A stretch of 64,000 bases of DNA from Variovorax guangxiensis (GCF_003952165.1 NZ_RXFT01000001.1:620001-684000); one strand, 5' to 3'; shown: positions 1 through 10,850, numbered from the stretch's first letter. Program-made: numbers and translations. The notes: generated from the letters alone by a model not told the origin.

Positions 1-451
1 CCACCGGCACGCCGTATTCGCCGGCCAGCGCGCCGTAGAGCCCGGCCTCGCCCAGTTCCTCGCCGCCGAGCGAGATGCCCGCGAACGCGAAGCTGTTGAT
101 GGTGTGCGCGAGAATGCCGCGCCCCTGCGCGCGCGAGTGGTAGCCGACCATGCAGACGGCGTCCACGCCGCCTTCTTCCACGCCCGCCACCATGCTCAGG
201 TAGCGCGGCTTGCCCTGGATCACGCGGGCGCGCGCGTCGAGCAAATCCGGCGGCATGTTGCGGAAGCCGCCGTGCGAATCGTTCACCAGCACCTCGGTCG
301 CGCCCGCGTCGAAGGCGCCGGCGATGGCGGCGTTGGCCTCGTGCGTCATCAGCAGCCGCGCGCGCTCGTATTCGGGGTTGCCCGCGCGCACCTGCTCGGA
401 GTGATAGACGCCGGCGACGCCTTCGATGTCGGTGGAGATCAGGACTTTCAT
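1..451 (-). CDS. M55 family D-aminopeptidase (DppA-like), 3' end outside window
   Basis: Cytoplasmic zinc D-aminopeptidase of the DppA family, which trims D-amino-acid peptides such as cell-wall fragments. The N-terminus carries the family metal-ligand signature: TDIEG with Asp8 and Glu10, DSHGG with His60, and GYHSRAQG with His105, all near the positions known for Bacillus DppA. About 150 residues are present and the C-terminal half lies beyond base 1. The ATG at 449-451 is the natural start. It is the last visible gene of the iaaA-gsi operon, 16 bp after the P1 peptidase, so peptides imported by the Gsi transporter are the likely substrate. The family call is firm; the exact substrate is inferred from context. 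Confidence 0.88.
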   Translation of the reverse strand, partial: MKVLISTDIEGVAGVYHSEQVRAGNPEYERARLLMTHEANAAIAGAFDAGATEVLVNDSHGGFRNMPPDLLDARARVIQGKPRYLSMVAGVEEGGVDAVCMVGYHSRAQGRGILAHTINSFAFAGISLGGEELGEAGLYGALAGEYGVPV

Positions 452-467
452 GGGTGAAGGCTCGCGC

Positions 468-1550
468 TCAGGCGTGGTTTGAGAAGAGGGTGGAGGCGGG
501 CAGCACGTCGGCCAGCGAGGCGCGGTGGTTGCCGTCGCGGCCGGTGACGGCGGTGGCGCGCCACAGGGCATGGATGATCGCCTGCTCGGTGCTGTCGGCC
601 GCGGCCTGGAACAGGCCGTCGAGCAAACCGTCGTGCAGCATCGCCACGGCGGGCATCGGCCGCTCGACGCTGTCGGGCACGGTGTAGGCGGTGGAGAAGG
701 CCAGCACGATGTCGCCGCTGCCGTGCCCGAAGACCGAGCCCGTGCGGGCCAGCCCGGCACCGGCGCGCAGCGCGAGGCGGCGCAGCTGGCGCGCGTCCAG
801 CGGCGCGTCGGTGGCCACCACGATGATGATCGAGCCCTTCTCGGCCTCGTTCACCGCCGGCAGGCTGCGTTCGGCCTGCAGCGCGGCGAGCCGTTCGCCC
901 ACGGCGTGGCCGGCCAGCAGCAGCTGCGGCTGGCGCCCGTAGTTCGCCAGCACCAGCGCGCCGACCGTGTGGCACAGGCCCTCGCGCGCCGACACCCGCC
1001 GCGATGCGCTGCCGATGCCGCCCTTGAGCTGGAAACTCGACATGCCGCGCCCCGCGCCGACCGAGCCCTGCTCGAAGTTAGGGGTGGCGCCGGCCAGCGC
1101 GTGCAGGTAGTCGGCCTCGCTCACGGCCATGCGCTGGATGTCGTTGAGAAAGCCGTCGTTGCACTCGAACACCAGCGGATTGACCGTGGGCAGCGTGCGT
1201 CCGCATTCGGGGTTGTCGGCCACGCAGCGGCGGATCTGCGCCGCCGCCACCGCGCCGACCGAGAAGGTGTTCGTCAGCGCGATGGGCGTTTCGAGCACGC
1301 CCAGTTCTTCGACCTGCATCAGCCCGACACTCTTGCCGAAGCCGTTGAGCACCGCCACGGCGGCCGGCACCTTGTCGCGGAAGAGATCGCCCGCGTGCGG
1401 ACGGATGACGGTCACGCCCGTCTGCACGGGGCCGTCGGCCAGCGTGCGGTGGCCGACGGTGACGCCTGCGACGTCGGTGATGGCGTTGCGTTCGCCCTGG
1501 AGCAGGCTGCCGATGAAGGGGAGGGAGGCCTGCTGCTTGCTGGAAGACAT
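468..1550 (-). CDS. P1 family aminopeptidase (DmpA/BapA-like, self-processing)
   Basis: An N-terminal-nucleophile hydrolase of 360 residues, the usual length for L-aminopeptidase/D-esterase DmpA and the beta-peptidyl aminopeptidases BapA. The family cleaves itself before a serine that then becomes the nucleophile. Here the site is KGS-IIIVVATD, with Ser240 as the predicted new N-terminus. The N-terminal ITDVAGVTVGH and the NGFGKSVGL stretch are also family-typical. It sits between gsiD and the M55 peptidase on the same strand. Its job is probably release of N-terminal residues, possibly D- or beta-amino acids, from imported peptides. Whether it prefers alpha- or beta-peptides cannot be read from the sequence. 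Confidence 0.9.
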   Translation of the reverse strand: MSSSKQQASLPFIGSLLQGERNAITDVAGVTVGHRTLADGPVQTGVTVIRPHAGDLFRDKVPAAVAVLNGFGKSVGLMQVEELGVLETPIALTNTFSVGAVAAAQIRRCVADNPECGRTLPTVNPLVFECNDGFLNDIQRMAVSEADYLHALAGATPNFEQGSVGAGRGMSSFQLKGGIGSASRRVSAREGLCHTVGALVLANYGRQPQLLLAGHAVGERLAALQAERSLPAVNEAEKGSIIIVVATDAPLDARQLRRLALRAGAGLARTGSVFGHGSGDIVLAFSTAYTVPDSVERPMPAVAMLHDGLLDGLFQAAADSTEQAIIHALWRATAVTGRDGNHRASLADVLPASTLFSNHA

Positions 1551-1568
1551 GAAGAAGGAAAACCGGAT

Positions 1569-2495
1569 TTACTGGCGGTCGATCTTCGGATCGAGCGCGT
1601 CGCGCAGTGCATCGCCCAGCAGGTTGAAGGCGAGCACGGTGAAGAAGATGGCCAGGCTGGGGAAGAGCGCCACGTGCGGCGAGGTCACCATGTCGGCGCG
1701 GGCCTCGCTGAGCATCGCGCCCCATTCGGGCGTCGGCGGCTGCGCGCCCATGCCCAGGAACGAGAGGCTGGCGGCCGTGATGATCGAGGTGCCCACGCGC
1801 ATCGAGAAATACACCACGATCGATGAGATGGTGCCCGGCAGGATGTGCCGCACGATGATGGTCCAGTCCGAGGCGCCGATGCTGCGCTCGGCCTCGATGT
1901 AGGTCTGCTGCTTCAGCACCAGCGTGTTGCCGCGCACGAGGCGCGCGAAGGCCGGCACGCTGAACACCGACACAGCCACCACCACGTTGGTCATGCTGCT
2001 GCCCAGGATGGCCACCACGCCCAGCGCCAGCAGGATGCCGGGGAAGGCGAAGAGCACGTCCGAGATGCGCATCACGATGCGGTCCCACCAGCCTTCGTAG
2101 TAGCCCGCCAGCAGGCCGAAGGCCGTGCCGACGATGCCGCCCAGCACCACCGACAGGAAGCCCGCCATCAGCGAGATGCGCGCGCCCATCAGGATGCGGC
2201 TGAAGATGTCGCGGCCCAGCGGGTCGACGCCGAACCAGTGCGCGGCCGAAGGGCCGGTGTTCAGCATGTCGTAGTCGAAGAAGTTCTCCGGATCGAAGGG
2301 CACGATCCACGGCGCGAACACCGCGACGAACACCAAGAGCAGCACGAAGGCCGCCGCGACGATGCCCACGGGCTGCTTCTTGAAGCGGCGCCAGCATTCG
2401 CCCCAGGGGGTGCGGACCTTGCCGGCGGTCTGCACGGCAGTCACTGCAGGAGATGGAATGGTTTCGGCAGGCACGCCGGAAGCTTGTTGCGTCAT
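1569..2495 (-). CDS. gsiD: Peptide/glutathione ABC transporter permease GsiD
   Basis: Inner-membrane permease of the DppC/GsiD type (308 residues from the chosen start). It has an N-terminal membrane anchor ([26 protein letters not shown]), the OppC-type N-terminal region with [14 protein letters not shown], and five further membrane segments. The binding-protein-dependent loop is [21 protein letters not shown] chose the ATG at 2495 because it lies 10 bp after the gsiC stop; the longer frame from 2549 would overlap gsiC. The first six codons encode MTQQAS, identical to the start of gsiB including flanking DNA, which is odd. It works with GsiC, GsiA and GsiB. Confidence 0.92.
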   Translation of the reverse strand: MTQQASGVPAETIPSPAVTAVQTAGKVRTPWGECWRRFKKQPVGIVAAAFVLLLVFVAVFAPWIVPFDPENFFDYDMLNTGPSAAHWFGVDPLGRDIFSRILMGARISLMAGFLSVVLGGIVGTAFGLLAGYYEGWWDRIVMRISDVLFAFPGILLALGVVAILGSSMTNVVVAVSVFSVPAFARLVRGNTLVLKQQTYIEAERSIGASDWTIIVRHILPGTISSIVVYFSMRVGTSIITAASLSFLGMGAQPPTPEWGAMLSEARADMVTSPHVALFPSLAIFFTVLAFNLLGDALRDALDPKIDRQ

Positions 2496-2505
2496 GGCTG
2501 CTTGC

Positions 2506-3426
2506 TCACTTGTATCGAATAGTCGGGTTGATGTAGCCATAGAGCACATCCACCACCAGGTTGATCAGGATGAATTCGAGCGAGAACAGCAGCACCAGCG
2601 TCTGGATCACGGGGTAGTCGCGCATCTGCACCGCGTCGACCAGCAGGCGGCCGAGGCCGGGCCAGTTGAACACCGCCTCCACAAGAATGGAGCCGCCCAG
2701 CAGGAAGCCGAACTGCAGGCCCATCATCGTCACCACCGGAATGAGCGCGTTGCGCAGGCAGTGCTTGATGATCACTGCGCGCTCGCGCACGCCCTTGGCG
2801 CGCGCGGTGCGCACGAAGTCCTCCTGGATCACCTCGACGAAGGAGGCCCGCGTGAAGCGCGCCATCACGGCCGCCACGGCCGCGCCCAGGGTGATGGAGG
2901 GCAGGATGTAGTGCTTCCAGCTGCTGGCGCCCACCGTGGGCAGCCATCCGAGCTGGACCGAGAAGATCTGCATCAGCAGCATGCCGAGCGCGAATGCGGG
3001 AAAGGAGATGCCCGAAACCGCGAGCGTCATGCCCAGCCGGTCGGGCCACTTGTTGCGGTACACGGCCGAGACGATGCCGATGGCCATGCCGAAGATCACC
3101 GCCCACACCATGCTGGTGATGGTCAGCATCACCGTCGGGAAGAAGCGCTCGCCGATCTCGGTAGCCACCGGCCGCCGCGTGCGGATGGAGGTGCCGAAGT
3201 CGCCCTGCAGCATGTGGGTGAAGAAGTTCACGAACTGCTGCGGCAGCGGCTTGTCCAGCCCGAGCTCCGCGCGGACCATGGCCACGGTCTGCTCGTCGGC
3301 GTCCTGGCCGGCGGCGAGACGCGCCGGATCGCCGGGCAGCATGTGGACGAACAGGAACACCAGCACCGCCACGATGAGCAGCGTGGGGATCAGGCCCAAC
3401 AGTCGTTTGAGGAAGTAATTCAGCAT
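2506..3426 (-). CDS. gsiC: Peptide/glutathione ABC transporter permease GsiC
   Basis: DppB/GsiC-type permease of 306 residues, normal for the family. It begins [24 protein letters not shown], a first membrane helix without a cleavable signal. It contains the family's [11 protein letters not shown] stretch and a cytoplasmic coupling loop, [27 protein letters not shown], which contacts the ATPase. About six membrane segments are visible. It is the third transporter gene in the order gsiA-gsiB-gsiC-gsiD, the same as the E. coli iaaA-gsiABCD locus. A dispersed repeat (3453-3548) fills the gap between gsiB and this gene and may alter expression of the permeases relative to the binding protein. Confidence 0.93.
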   Translation of the reverse strand: MLNYFLKRLLGLIPTLLIVAVLVFLFVHMLPGDPARLAAGQDADEQTVAMVRAELGLDKPLPQQFVNFFTHMLQGDFGTSIRTRRPVATEIGERFFPTVMLTITSMVWAVIFGMAIGIVSAVYRNKWPDRLGMTLAVSGISFPAFALGMLLMQIFSVQLGWLPTVGASSWKHYILPSITLGAAVAAVMARFTRASFVEVIQEDFVRTARAKGVRERAVIIKHCLRNALIPVVTMMGLQFGFLLGGSILVEAVFNWPGLGRLLVDAVQMRDYPVIQTLVLLFSLEFILINLVVDVLYGYINPTIRYK

Positions 3427-3452
3427 GGCATCAGAAAACAGTCACCCTCATC

Positions 3453-3548
3453 CGGGGAACACCGCGGAACCGGCTTTGCCGGGCCGCAGGTGTTGCCCCC
3501 GGCGAGGGGGTTGGCGAAGCGACACGAAGTGCGCGAAGCCTGGGGGAG
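3453..3548 (-). repeat. Dispersed ~95 bp intergenic repeat, copy A
   Basis: One of four related elements in this window (others at 28645, 30265 and 35247). Read on the minus strand it starts CTCCCCCAGGCTTCGCGCAC three bases after the gsiB stop codon and ends near GCGGTGTTCCCC. It contains a C5/G5 hairpin (CCCCCTCGCCGGGGG) and a second hairpin CCGGCAAAGCCGG. It lies inside the gsi operon between gsiB and gsiC. It looks like a REP-type palindromic element rather than a terminator, since no T-tract follows the hairpins. Confidence 0.75.
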
Positions 3549-3551
3549 TAC

Positions 3552-5108
3552 TTAGTTCGACACGGCGATGGCGTCGATGTTGATGTTGCCGTCAGGCATC
3601 ACGAACACGCCCGACAGACGCTTGGCGTGCGCCGACAGGTTCTGCTCGGTGATCATCGGCACGCGCGGCAGGTCCTTGCGGATCTCTTCCTGCGCGGTCT
3701 TGTACAGCGCGGCGCGTTCCTTCTCGTCGGTGGTCACCAGCGCCTTGGCCAGCGAGCTGTCGACCACCTCGCTCTTGTAGAACGACATGTTGTTCAGCTT
3801 CGGAGCCCAGGCTTCCGAGGCGAACAGCGGGCGCAGGCCCCAGTCGGCCTCGCCGGTCGACGACGACCAGCCGGTGTAGTACATGCGGACCTTGGCCGTC
3901 TTCGGATCGGGCCATGCATCCACCTGCTCGGTGCGCTGGCCCACTTCGAGCGCCTGCACCTGCAGCTTGATGCCGATCTGCGCGAGCTGCTGCTGCACGA
4001 ACTGGATCGTCTTCTGCGAGGTCGTGTTGTTGTAGGCGCTCCACAGCACCGACTCGAAGCCGTCGGGGTAGCCGGCTTCCTTCATCAGCTCCTTGGCCTT
4101 CTTCAGGTCGTAGGGAATGGGAGCCATCTTCTCGGCGTACTTCACGCCCTGTGGCAGCACGCCCTGCGCCGGGAAGGCATAGCCGCCGAACGCCACCTTG
4201 GCCAGCGCCTCCTTGTTGATGGCGTAGCCGATGGCCTCGCGCACCTTCGGGTTGTCGTAGGGCTTCTGCAGCATGTTGAATGCCAGGAAGCGCGTGATGA
4301 TCGAGGGCGTTGCCACCACTTCGAGCTTGTCGCTCTTCTTCAGCAGCTCGGCCTGCTCATAGGGAATGGGGAATGCGAAGTCGGCCTCGCCGGTCTGCAG
4401 CATCGCGGCGCGCGTGTTGTTCTCTAGCACCGGCTTCCACGAGATGTTGTCGACCTTCGGGTAGCCCTTCTTCCAGTAGCCGTCGAACTTCTTGGCCTTG
4501 ACGGCCTCGGTCTGCTTCCACTCGACGAACTCGAAGGGGCCCGTGCCCACGGGGTGGAAGGCGATGTCCTTGTTGCCCCACTTCTTCAGCGCGGTGGGCG
4601 AGATCATGGCGGCCGATGCGTGGGCCAGCGAGTTGATGAAGGGGCCGAAAGGCTCCTTCAGCGTGATGCGCACGGTGCTCGGGTTGACCACCTCGACCTT
4701 GCTCACGCGGTTGAACTGGTTGTAGCGCAGCAGCTTGTTGTCCTGGTTCAGCACGCGGTCGAGCGTGAACTTCACCGCGTCGGCGTTGAAGTCGGTGCCG
4801 TCGTGGAACTTCACGCCGGTGCGCAGCTTGATCGTGTAGACCAGGCCGTCCTTCGACACCTCGTAGCCCTCGGCGAGCACGTTCTGCACCTTCAGGTCCT
4901 TGTCGAACTGGAACAGGCCTTCATAGAAGGTCTTGGTCACGGCCGTGGTGATGGTGGTGTTGGTGTTGTACGGGTCCAGCGTTTCCGGCTGGTAGCCGAT
5001 GGACAGCACCACGTCTTTCGCGGCCAGTGCCGTGCCCGAGGCGGCCAGCGCGGCCAGGCCCAGCAGTGCGGATGCCCATCGCAGGGAGGAGGAAGCTTGT
5101 TGCGTCAT
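3552..5108 (-). CDS. gsiB: Periplasmic glutathione/oligopeptide-binding protein GsiB
   Basis: Extracytoplasmic solute-binding protein family 5 (OppA/DppA fold), 518 residues. A signal peptide ends in LAALAASGTALA-AKD, so the mature protein is periplasmic. Family landmarks are IGYQPETLDPYNT near the mature N-terminus, GLVYTIKLRTGVKFHDGT, and GTGPFEFVEWK. The ATG at 5106-5108 is preceded on the minus strand by a purine-rich stretch. The frame is open for a further 464 codons upstream, but that extension is only a shadow of gsiA. It delivers peptides or glutathione to GsiCD. Ligand choice (glutathione against dipeptides) is inferred from synteny with E. coli. Confidence 0.93.
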   Translation of the reverse strand: MTQQASSSLRWASALLGLAALAASGTALAAKDVVLSIGYQPETLDPYNTNTTITTAVTKTFYEGLFQFDKDLKVQNVLAEGYEVSKDGLVYTIKLRTGVKFHDGTDFNADAVKFTLDRVLNQDNKLLRYNQFNRVSKVEVVNPSTVRITLKEPFGPFINSLAHASAAMISPTALKKWGNKDIAFHPVGTGPFEFVEWKQTEAVKAKKFDGYWKKGYPKVDNISWKPVLENNTRAAMLQTGEADFAFPIPYEQAELLKKSDKLEVVATPSIITRFLAFNMLQKPYDNPKVREAIGYAINKEALAKVAFGGYAFPAQGVLPQGVKYAEKMAPIPYDLKKAKELMKEAGYPDGFESVLWSAYNNTTSQKTIQFVQQQLAQIGIKLQVQALEVGQRTEQVDAWPDPKTAKVRMYYTGWSSSTGEADWGLRPLFASEAWAPKLNNMSFYKSEVVDSSLAKALVTTDEKERAALYKTAQEEIRKDLPRVPMITEQNLSAHAKRLSGVFVMPDGNINIDAIAVSN

Positions 5109-5176
5109 GGAAGAACTCCAGTCGGTTCGAGGAAAAAAGCAGGAGGGCCTGCGGGTTGAAAAAATTGATTGACCGT

Positions 5177-7054
<1,878 letters not shown>

Positions 7055-7095
7055 GGGAGTGCGAGGAAAAGAGGGGGCTGCGAGCGCGTACGGCG

Positions 7096-8076
7096 TCAGG
7101 CGAAGATGGCCGTGAGGGGCGCTTCGTTGCCGCGCGCGTGGCCGCGGTACATGCCTTCGCTGTTGAAGGCCAGGCTCAGGTTGCCGTGGCGGTCCACGGC
7201 GATCAGCCCGCCGGAGCCGCCGACGGCCGGCAGCGACTGCTGCACCACGGCGTGCGTGGCGGCTTCGAGCGTCGCGCCGCCGTAGGCCATGCGCGCGCAC
7301 ACGTCGTAGGCGGCGGCGACGCGGATGAACATCTCGCCGCTGCCGGTGCACGACACGGCGGCCGTGCGGTCGTCGGCGTAGGTGCCGGCCCCGATGAGCG
7401 GCGAATCGCCGATGCGGCCGACGCGCTTGTTGGTCATGCCGCCGGTGGAGGTGGCGGCGGCCAGGTGGCCGTGCATGTCGAGCGCGACCGCGCCGACTGT
7501 GCCGAACTTCTTGTCCTCGTCGAGCGGGGACGGAGTTGCTGCTGCAGCCGCCGCCATCGTCGCGCCTTCATGGTCCGTCACCACGCGGCCCGTGCCGCGC
7601 ACGCGGTAGAGCTGCTGGCGGCGCGCCTCGGTGGAGAAGAACGAAGGCTCGACCATCTCCAGCCCGCGTTCGCGCGCGAATGTCTCGGCGCCGGCACCGG
7701 CCAGCAGCACATGGGCGCCGTCTTCGAGCACGGCGCGCGCGGCGCGCACCGGGCGGCGGATGTGGCACACGCCCGCGATCGCGCCGGCGGCGAGCGTGGT
7801 GCCGTCCATCACGGCTGCGTCGAGCTCGTGGGTTTCGTCGTGCGTGAACACCGCGCCGTGGCCGGCGTTGAAGAGCGGACACTCCTCGAGCAGCTCCACC
7901 GCGAGGCAGGCGGCATCGAGCGCGGAGGCGCCCTTGAGCAGCATCGCCTGTGCGGCGGCCACGATGTTCTTCAGAGCATCGTGATAGGCCTGCGCCTGTT
8001 CCGCGCTCGTCGTTGCGGCGCTGATGGTGCCGGCGCCGCCATGGATGGCGATCACGGGCACATGGGTCTGGGTCAT
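7096..8076 (-). CDS. iaaA: Isoaspartyl peptidase / plant-type L-asparaginase IaaA
   Basis: N-terminal-nucleophile hydrolase of 326 residues. It removes isoaspartyl residues from beta-aspartyl dipeptides and has weak asparaginase activity. The precursor is cut before the threonine of GTVGAVALD, here Thr193, to give alpha and beta chains. Other family marks are the N-terminal [18 protein letters not shown], and [24 protein letters not shown] in the beta chain. Its ATG overlaps the stop of the regulator gene by ATGA (8073-8076), so translation is coupled. The order iaaA-gsiABCD matches E. coli, which supports a shared role in using imported peptides as nitrogen and sulfur sources. Confidence 0.94.
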   Translation of the reverse strand: MTQTHVPVIAIHGGAGTISAATTSAEQAQAYHDALKNIVAAAQAMLLKGASALDAACLAVELLEECPLFNAGHGAVFTHDETHELDAAVMDGTTLAAGAIAGVCHIRRPVRAARAVLEDGAHVLLAGAGAETFARERGLEMVEPSFFSTEARRQQLYRVRGTGRVVTDHEGATMAAAAAATPSPLDEDKKFGTVGAVALDMHGHLAAATSTGGMTNKRVGRIGDSPLIGAGTYADDRTAAVSCTGSGEMFIRVAAAYDVCARMAYGGATLEAATHAVVQQSLPAVGGSGGLIAVDRHGNLSLAFNSEGMYRGHARGNEAPLTAIFA

Positions 8077-9050
8077 CGGGAAGCTTTCTTCTTCTTGCTG
8101 CCCGCGCCGCTGGGGGCGGGGGCATCGGGTGTCTGGGGTGCTGCCGCGGCGGTTCCGCTGATGCGCTGCAGGCCGTTGGCGCCATGCAGCCAGGGGCGCA
8201 CAGCCTGCAGGATGCGGCCGGCCGACTGCACAGGGTCGGGCGCGCGCAGCGACACCGCGCTGGTCAGCGCCTCGATCAGCGCGAGCACGCTGGTCTCGCA
8301 GTTCGGGCGGTAGCTGGTTTCGGTCTGGCAGAACAGCGCCACGTCGGCCAGCGGCGCCAGCGGCGAGCTGGGCCGGTCGGTGAGGGCGATGACGGCGCAG
8401 CCCTGGCCGCGCGCGATCTGCGCGAGCGAAATGGTGTCCGTCAGGTAGCGCGGAAAGGTCAGGCCGATGAACACGTCCTGCGGCCCCGCGTGCATCAGCG
8501 TGCGCGCCGCATGCGTGACGCCGCTCACGCTGGAGAGCATGCGCACGTCGCTGCAGCTGCCGTCCAGCCCGTGCTGCAGCAGCCCCGCGAGCCACGCGCT
8601 CGCGCCGAAGCCGCCGATATAGACCGAGCGCGCCTTGCCGATGCGTTCCACCGCGGCTTCGCAGGCGGCGTAGTCCAGCGTCTGGCGCGTCGCGTCGATG
8701 TTGCGGCGGCTCTCGTCGAGCGCGGTGGCGAACACCTCGGCCACCGTGGTCGGCCGCTCCAGGTTGCCGCGCAGCCGCTCGACCGGCGCCACCAGCGGCT
8801 CGAAGCCGCGCACGAGCTCGGCCCGGAAGGTGGCGTAGCCGTCGAAATCCAGCGCCCGCGCAAAGCGGTTGGCCGTGGCCACCGACACGCCCACCACCGC
8901 TGCCAGCTCATCGATGGGCAGTGTGGCGACCTGCAGCGGATGCTCCAGCACGTAGTCGGCCACCTGCCGGTGCGAGCGCGACAGCCGTGGCAAGGCCTGC
9001 GCGATGCGCTGGGCCACGGTGGTGCCTGGGGAGTCGAAAGTGGTGCTCAT
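8073..9050 (-). CDS. RpiR/MurR-family transcriptional regulator
   Basis: 325 residues. An N-terminal RpiR-type helix-turn-helix (about residues 10-85, with IDELAAVVGVSVATANRFARALDFDGYATF) is followed by a SIS sugar-isomerase-like domain (about residues 125-260, with VYIGGFGASAWLAGLLQHGLD and ALTDRPSSPLAPLADVAL). SIS domains usually bind phosphosugars, often amino sugars derived from cell wall. The C-terminus is Lys-rich (KKKKASR). It is the first gene of the iaaA-gsi operon and is translationally coupled to iaaA, so it probably controls its own operon. Two palindromes upstream (9088-9127) are candidate operators. The effector is unknown; a muropeptide-like signal would suit the peptidases encoded downstream. 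Confidence 0.87.
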   Translation of the reverse strand: MSTTFDSPGTTVAQRIAQALPRLSRSHRQVADYVLEHPLQVATLPIDELAAVVGVSVATANRFARALDFDGYATFRAELVRGFEPLVAPVERLRGNLERPTTVAEVFATALDESRRNIDATRQTLDYAACEAAVERIGKARSVYIGGFGASAWLAGLLQHGLDGSCSDVRMLSSVSGVTHAARTLMHAGPQDVFIGLTFPRYLTDTISLAQIARGQGCAVIALTDRPSSPLAPLADVALFCQTETSYRPNCETSVLALIEALTSAVSLRAPDPVQSAGRILQAVRPWLHGANGLQRISGTAAAAPQTPDAPAPSGAGSKKKKASR

Positions 9051-9085
9051 GGAGGGTGCAATGCGCCCGAAAGTGTGCGTTTTTT

Positions 9086-9127
9086 GAAAACCGGTTTACA
9101 AATATAAGTCAGAGAAGAAAATTTTCT
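9086..9127 (-). promoter_or_regulatory. Two palindromes upstream of the RpiR-gsi operon (candidate operators)
   Basis: In the AT-richer stretch just upstream of the regulator there are two perfect palindromes: AAACCGGTTT at about 9088-9097 and AGAAAATTTTCT at about 9116-9127. RpiR-family regulators bind short AT-rich palindromes near their own promoters, so these are plausible autoregulatory sites. No clear -35/-10 pair could be assigned, and the assignment to this regulator is inference. Confidence 0.35.
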
Positions 9128-9324
9128 GTCATTTTTGATCGTTGCTGCAAGTAGCGGGCCAGGGATGAAGGGGATTCGGGAGGTGTAGAGGCGCACCGTT
9201 TCCCTCGTGGAGGGAACGCCCGGGCCGGTGACGGCGTGGTCTCTAGGTATTTTCCCTGATGTCGCTGATTTGCGCCGGCTGAAGGCCCGACTCGTCAAAA
9301 TCCTCGGCAAATGAGGGATCTGCA

Positions 9325-9867
9325 ATGAATGACGGGAAGCAACCGGACCGGGGTTCGACGCTGGGCGGACGGATCCTCAAGGTCGACCATGCGGGCGAGC
9401 AAGGCGCGGTCAACATCTACAGGGCGCAGATCTTCGTGGCGCAATGGACCGCACCCTCGCTCGTACCGGAGTTGCGTGAGTTCAAGTCCCACGAGGAAAG
9501 ACACCGGGCTCTGTTCTGGGCAGAACTGCAGAGACGGGGATTGCGCAGTTGCCGCAGCTATTGGTTGTGCGGCATCGGCGGATGGGTACTGGGTCTGCTC
9601 ACCGGGCTGCTGGGTCGCCATGCCATCGCTGCGACCACAGTGGCTGTCGAGCGCGTGGTGCTGGGACACCTGAAGACGCAATTGCGCGAACTGGCTGGCA
9701 AGGACGAAACGGCCGTCCATGTCATCTCGCAAATCGTCGAGGAGGAGCAGTTGCATCACGACCAGTCGGCGTCGCATGTGCGTGCGGGCCATGTGTGGAC
9801 GAAGTTGCTGAGCCCGGTTGTTGCGGCCTCGACCGAGACGGTAATCTGGCTCGGAATGCGGCTTTGA
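9325..9867 (+). CDS. COQ7-like di-iron demethoxyubiquinone hydroxylase family protein
   Basis: 180 residues with the COQ7/CAT5 pattern: DHAGEQGAVNIYRAQ at residues 20-34 (first Glu ligand), a SHEERHR segment (E-x-x-H ligands), a glycine-rich membrane-associated hairpin (LCGIGGWVLGLLTGLLGRHAI), AVERVV, and IVEEEQLHHD (second E-x-x-H set). COQ7 enzymes insert the last ring hydroxyl in ubiquinone synthesis at the inner membrane. The start has a GAGG-like ribosome site. The gene stands alone with no other ubiquinone genes near it, and its DNA looks less GC-rich than its neighbours. It may be an extra or divergent member rather than the housekeeping enzyme. Confidence 0.82.
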   Translation: MNDGKQPDRGSTLGGRILKVDHAGEQGAVNIYRAQIFVAQWTAPSLVPELREFKSHEERHRALFWAELQRRGLRSCRSYWLCGIGGWVLGLLTGLLGRHAIAATTVAVERVVLGHLKTQLRELAGKDETAVHVISQIVEEEQLHHDQSASHVRAGHVWTKLLSPVVAASTETVIWLGMRL

Positions 9868-9982
9868 GTTCGCTTCGATGAGTTCTTCATCCGGGCGATA
9901 AACTGCGCCCCGCACGTCGAAATCTCGGCGTGCTCGGGATTGGCGTCTCGAAGCATCTCTGCGTTTTCACCGGAGGCCATTC

Positions 9983-10285
9983 ATGGCTGCTTCTACTCGC
10001 TCGCGTACGCCATCCGCATCAACCCGCTTCGACGCTGCCGAAGCCCTCGCTCTTCAAGCCTGCGACGACACCGACAGTCTTCGCGAAGTGCTCTGCGCCT
10101 ATGCATGCCTCGAAAAGCTCATCGCGCCGCTGGAGGTGGGCGATACAGAACAACTTGGTCCCACGCGCACCGAACTCGGCTCCTTGGTGCGTCTGATCAA
10201 TGAGGAAATGAGCCGTCGCATCGAAGCTGCCGACAGCGCGACCCGCGCGATGCGTGCGGCTTTGGCGAGGCCGGAGGCAGGCTGA
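9983..10285 (+). CDS. Hypothetical helical protein, 100 residues
   Basis: I do not recognise this family. The ATG has a good GGAGG site about eight bases upstream, which supports real translation. The N-terminus is Ser/Thr/Arg-rich (AASTRSRTPSASTRF). The rest is predicted to be mostly helical, with regular Leu/Ala spacing and a charged C-terminal helix (EEMSRRIEAADSATRAMRAAL). No signal peptide or membrane segment is present, so it is probably cytoplasmic. It lies 115 bp after the COQ7-like gene in the same direction and may be independent of it. Confidence 0.55.
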   Translation: MAASTRSRTPSASTRFDAAEALALQACDDTDSLREVLCAYACLEKLIAPLEVGDTEQLGPTRTELGSLVRLINEEMSRRIEAADSATRAMRAALARPEAG

Positions 10286-10350
10286 GCGCAGCGCGGCCTT
10301 GTGCAGATCAGGCGCTGACCGGATTCATCGGCGACGGAGACGGCAGCCTC

Positions 10351-10806
10351 TCAGCTTGCGATTTCCTTTTGCATGAACACGCTCAGCGGGTCATCCGGGT
10401 AGCTCCCGAACGGCCCGCGCCGCGCGTAGCCCGAGCGCGCATAGAACGACAGCGCCTCCGGCTGGCTCACGCCCGTTTCCAGCCTGAACATCGCGCAGCC
10501 ACGCGCCATCGCTTCGCCTTCAAGGAAGCGCAGCACTTTCGCCGCGATACCTTGCCCCCGGTTCTCGGGGCGCACATACATGCGCTTGAGCTCGCCGAAC
10601 TCCGGCTCCATGACGATGGCACCGCAGCCGATGGCCGTGCCCTCGCCATCGCGGGCGACTGCGAACAGCACGTTCGGCACTGACAGCGCCGCGATGTCGA
10701 TGCCGTAGTGGCACTCGGGCGGGTAGAGCGGCTTCTGGTAGGCGTCGAGGTCGTCGATGAGCTGGATGACGTCGGGCTGGGCGGGGCTTTCGAGGGAGAT
10801 TCGCAT
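10351..10806 (-). CDS. GNAT family N-acetyltransferase
   Basis: 151 residues with the GNAT fold. Motif A is FGELKRMYVRPENRGQGIAAKVL (the R/Q-x-x-G-x-G/A acetyl-CoA loop reads RGQGIA). The C-terminal part has YARSGYARRGPFGSYPDDPLSVFMQKEI, a layout common among small-molecule acetyltransferases of the YsnE/PhnO-like group. It is cytoplasmic. The substrate cannot be told from sequence. It is a single gene on the minus strand, downstream of and separated from the amidase module by a terminator. Confidence 0.85.
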   Translation of the reverse strand: MRISLESPAQPDVIQLIDDLDAYQKPLYPPECHYGIDIAALSVPNVLFAVARDGEGTAIGCGAIVMEPEFGELKRMYVRPENRGQGIAAKVLRFLEGEAMARGCAMFRLETGVSQPEALSFYARSGYARRGPFGSYPDDPLSVFMQKEIAS

Positions 10807-10850
10807 CGGGCGATGGTAGCCAGCCGACGGGCGGTTGATTGGGAGAGTGG

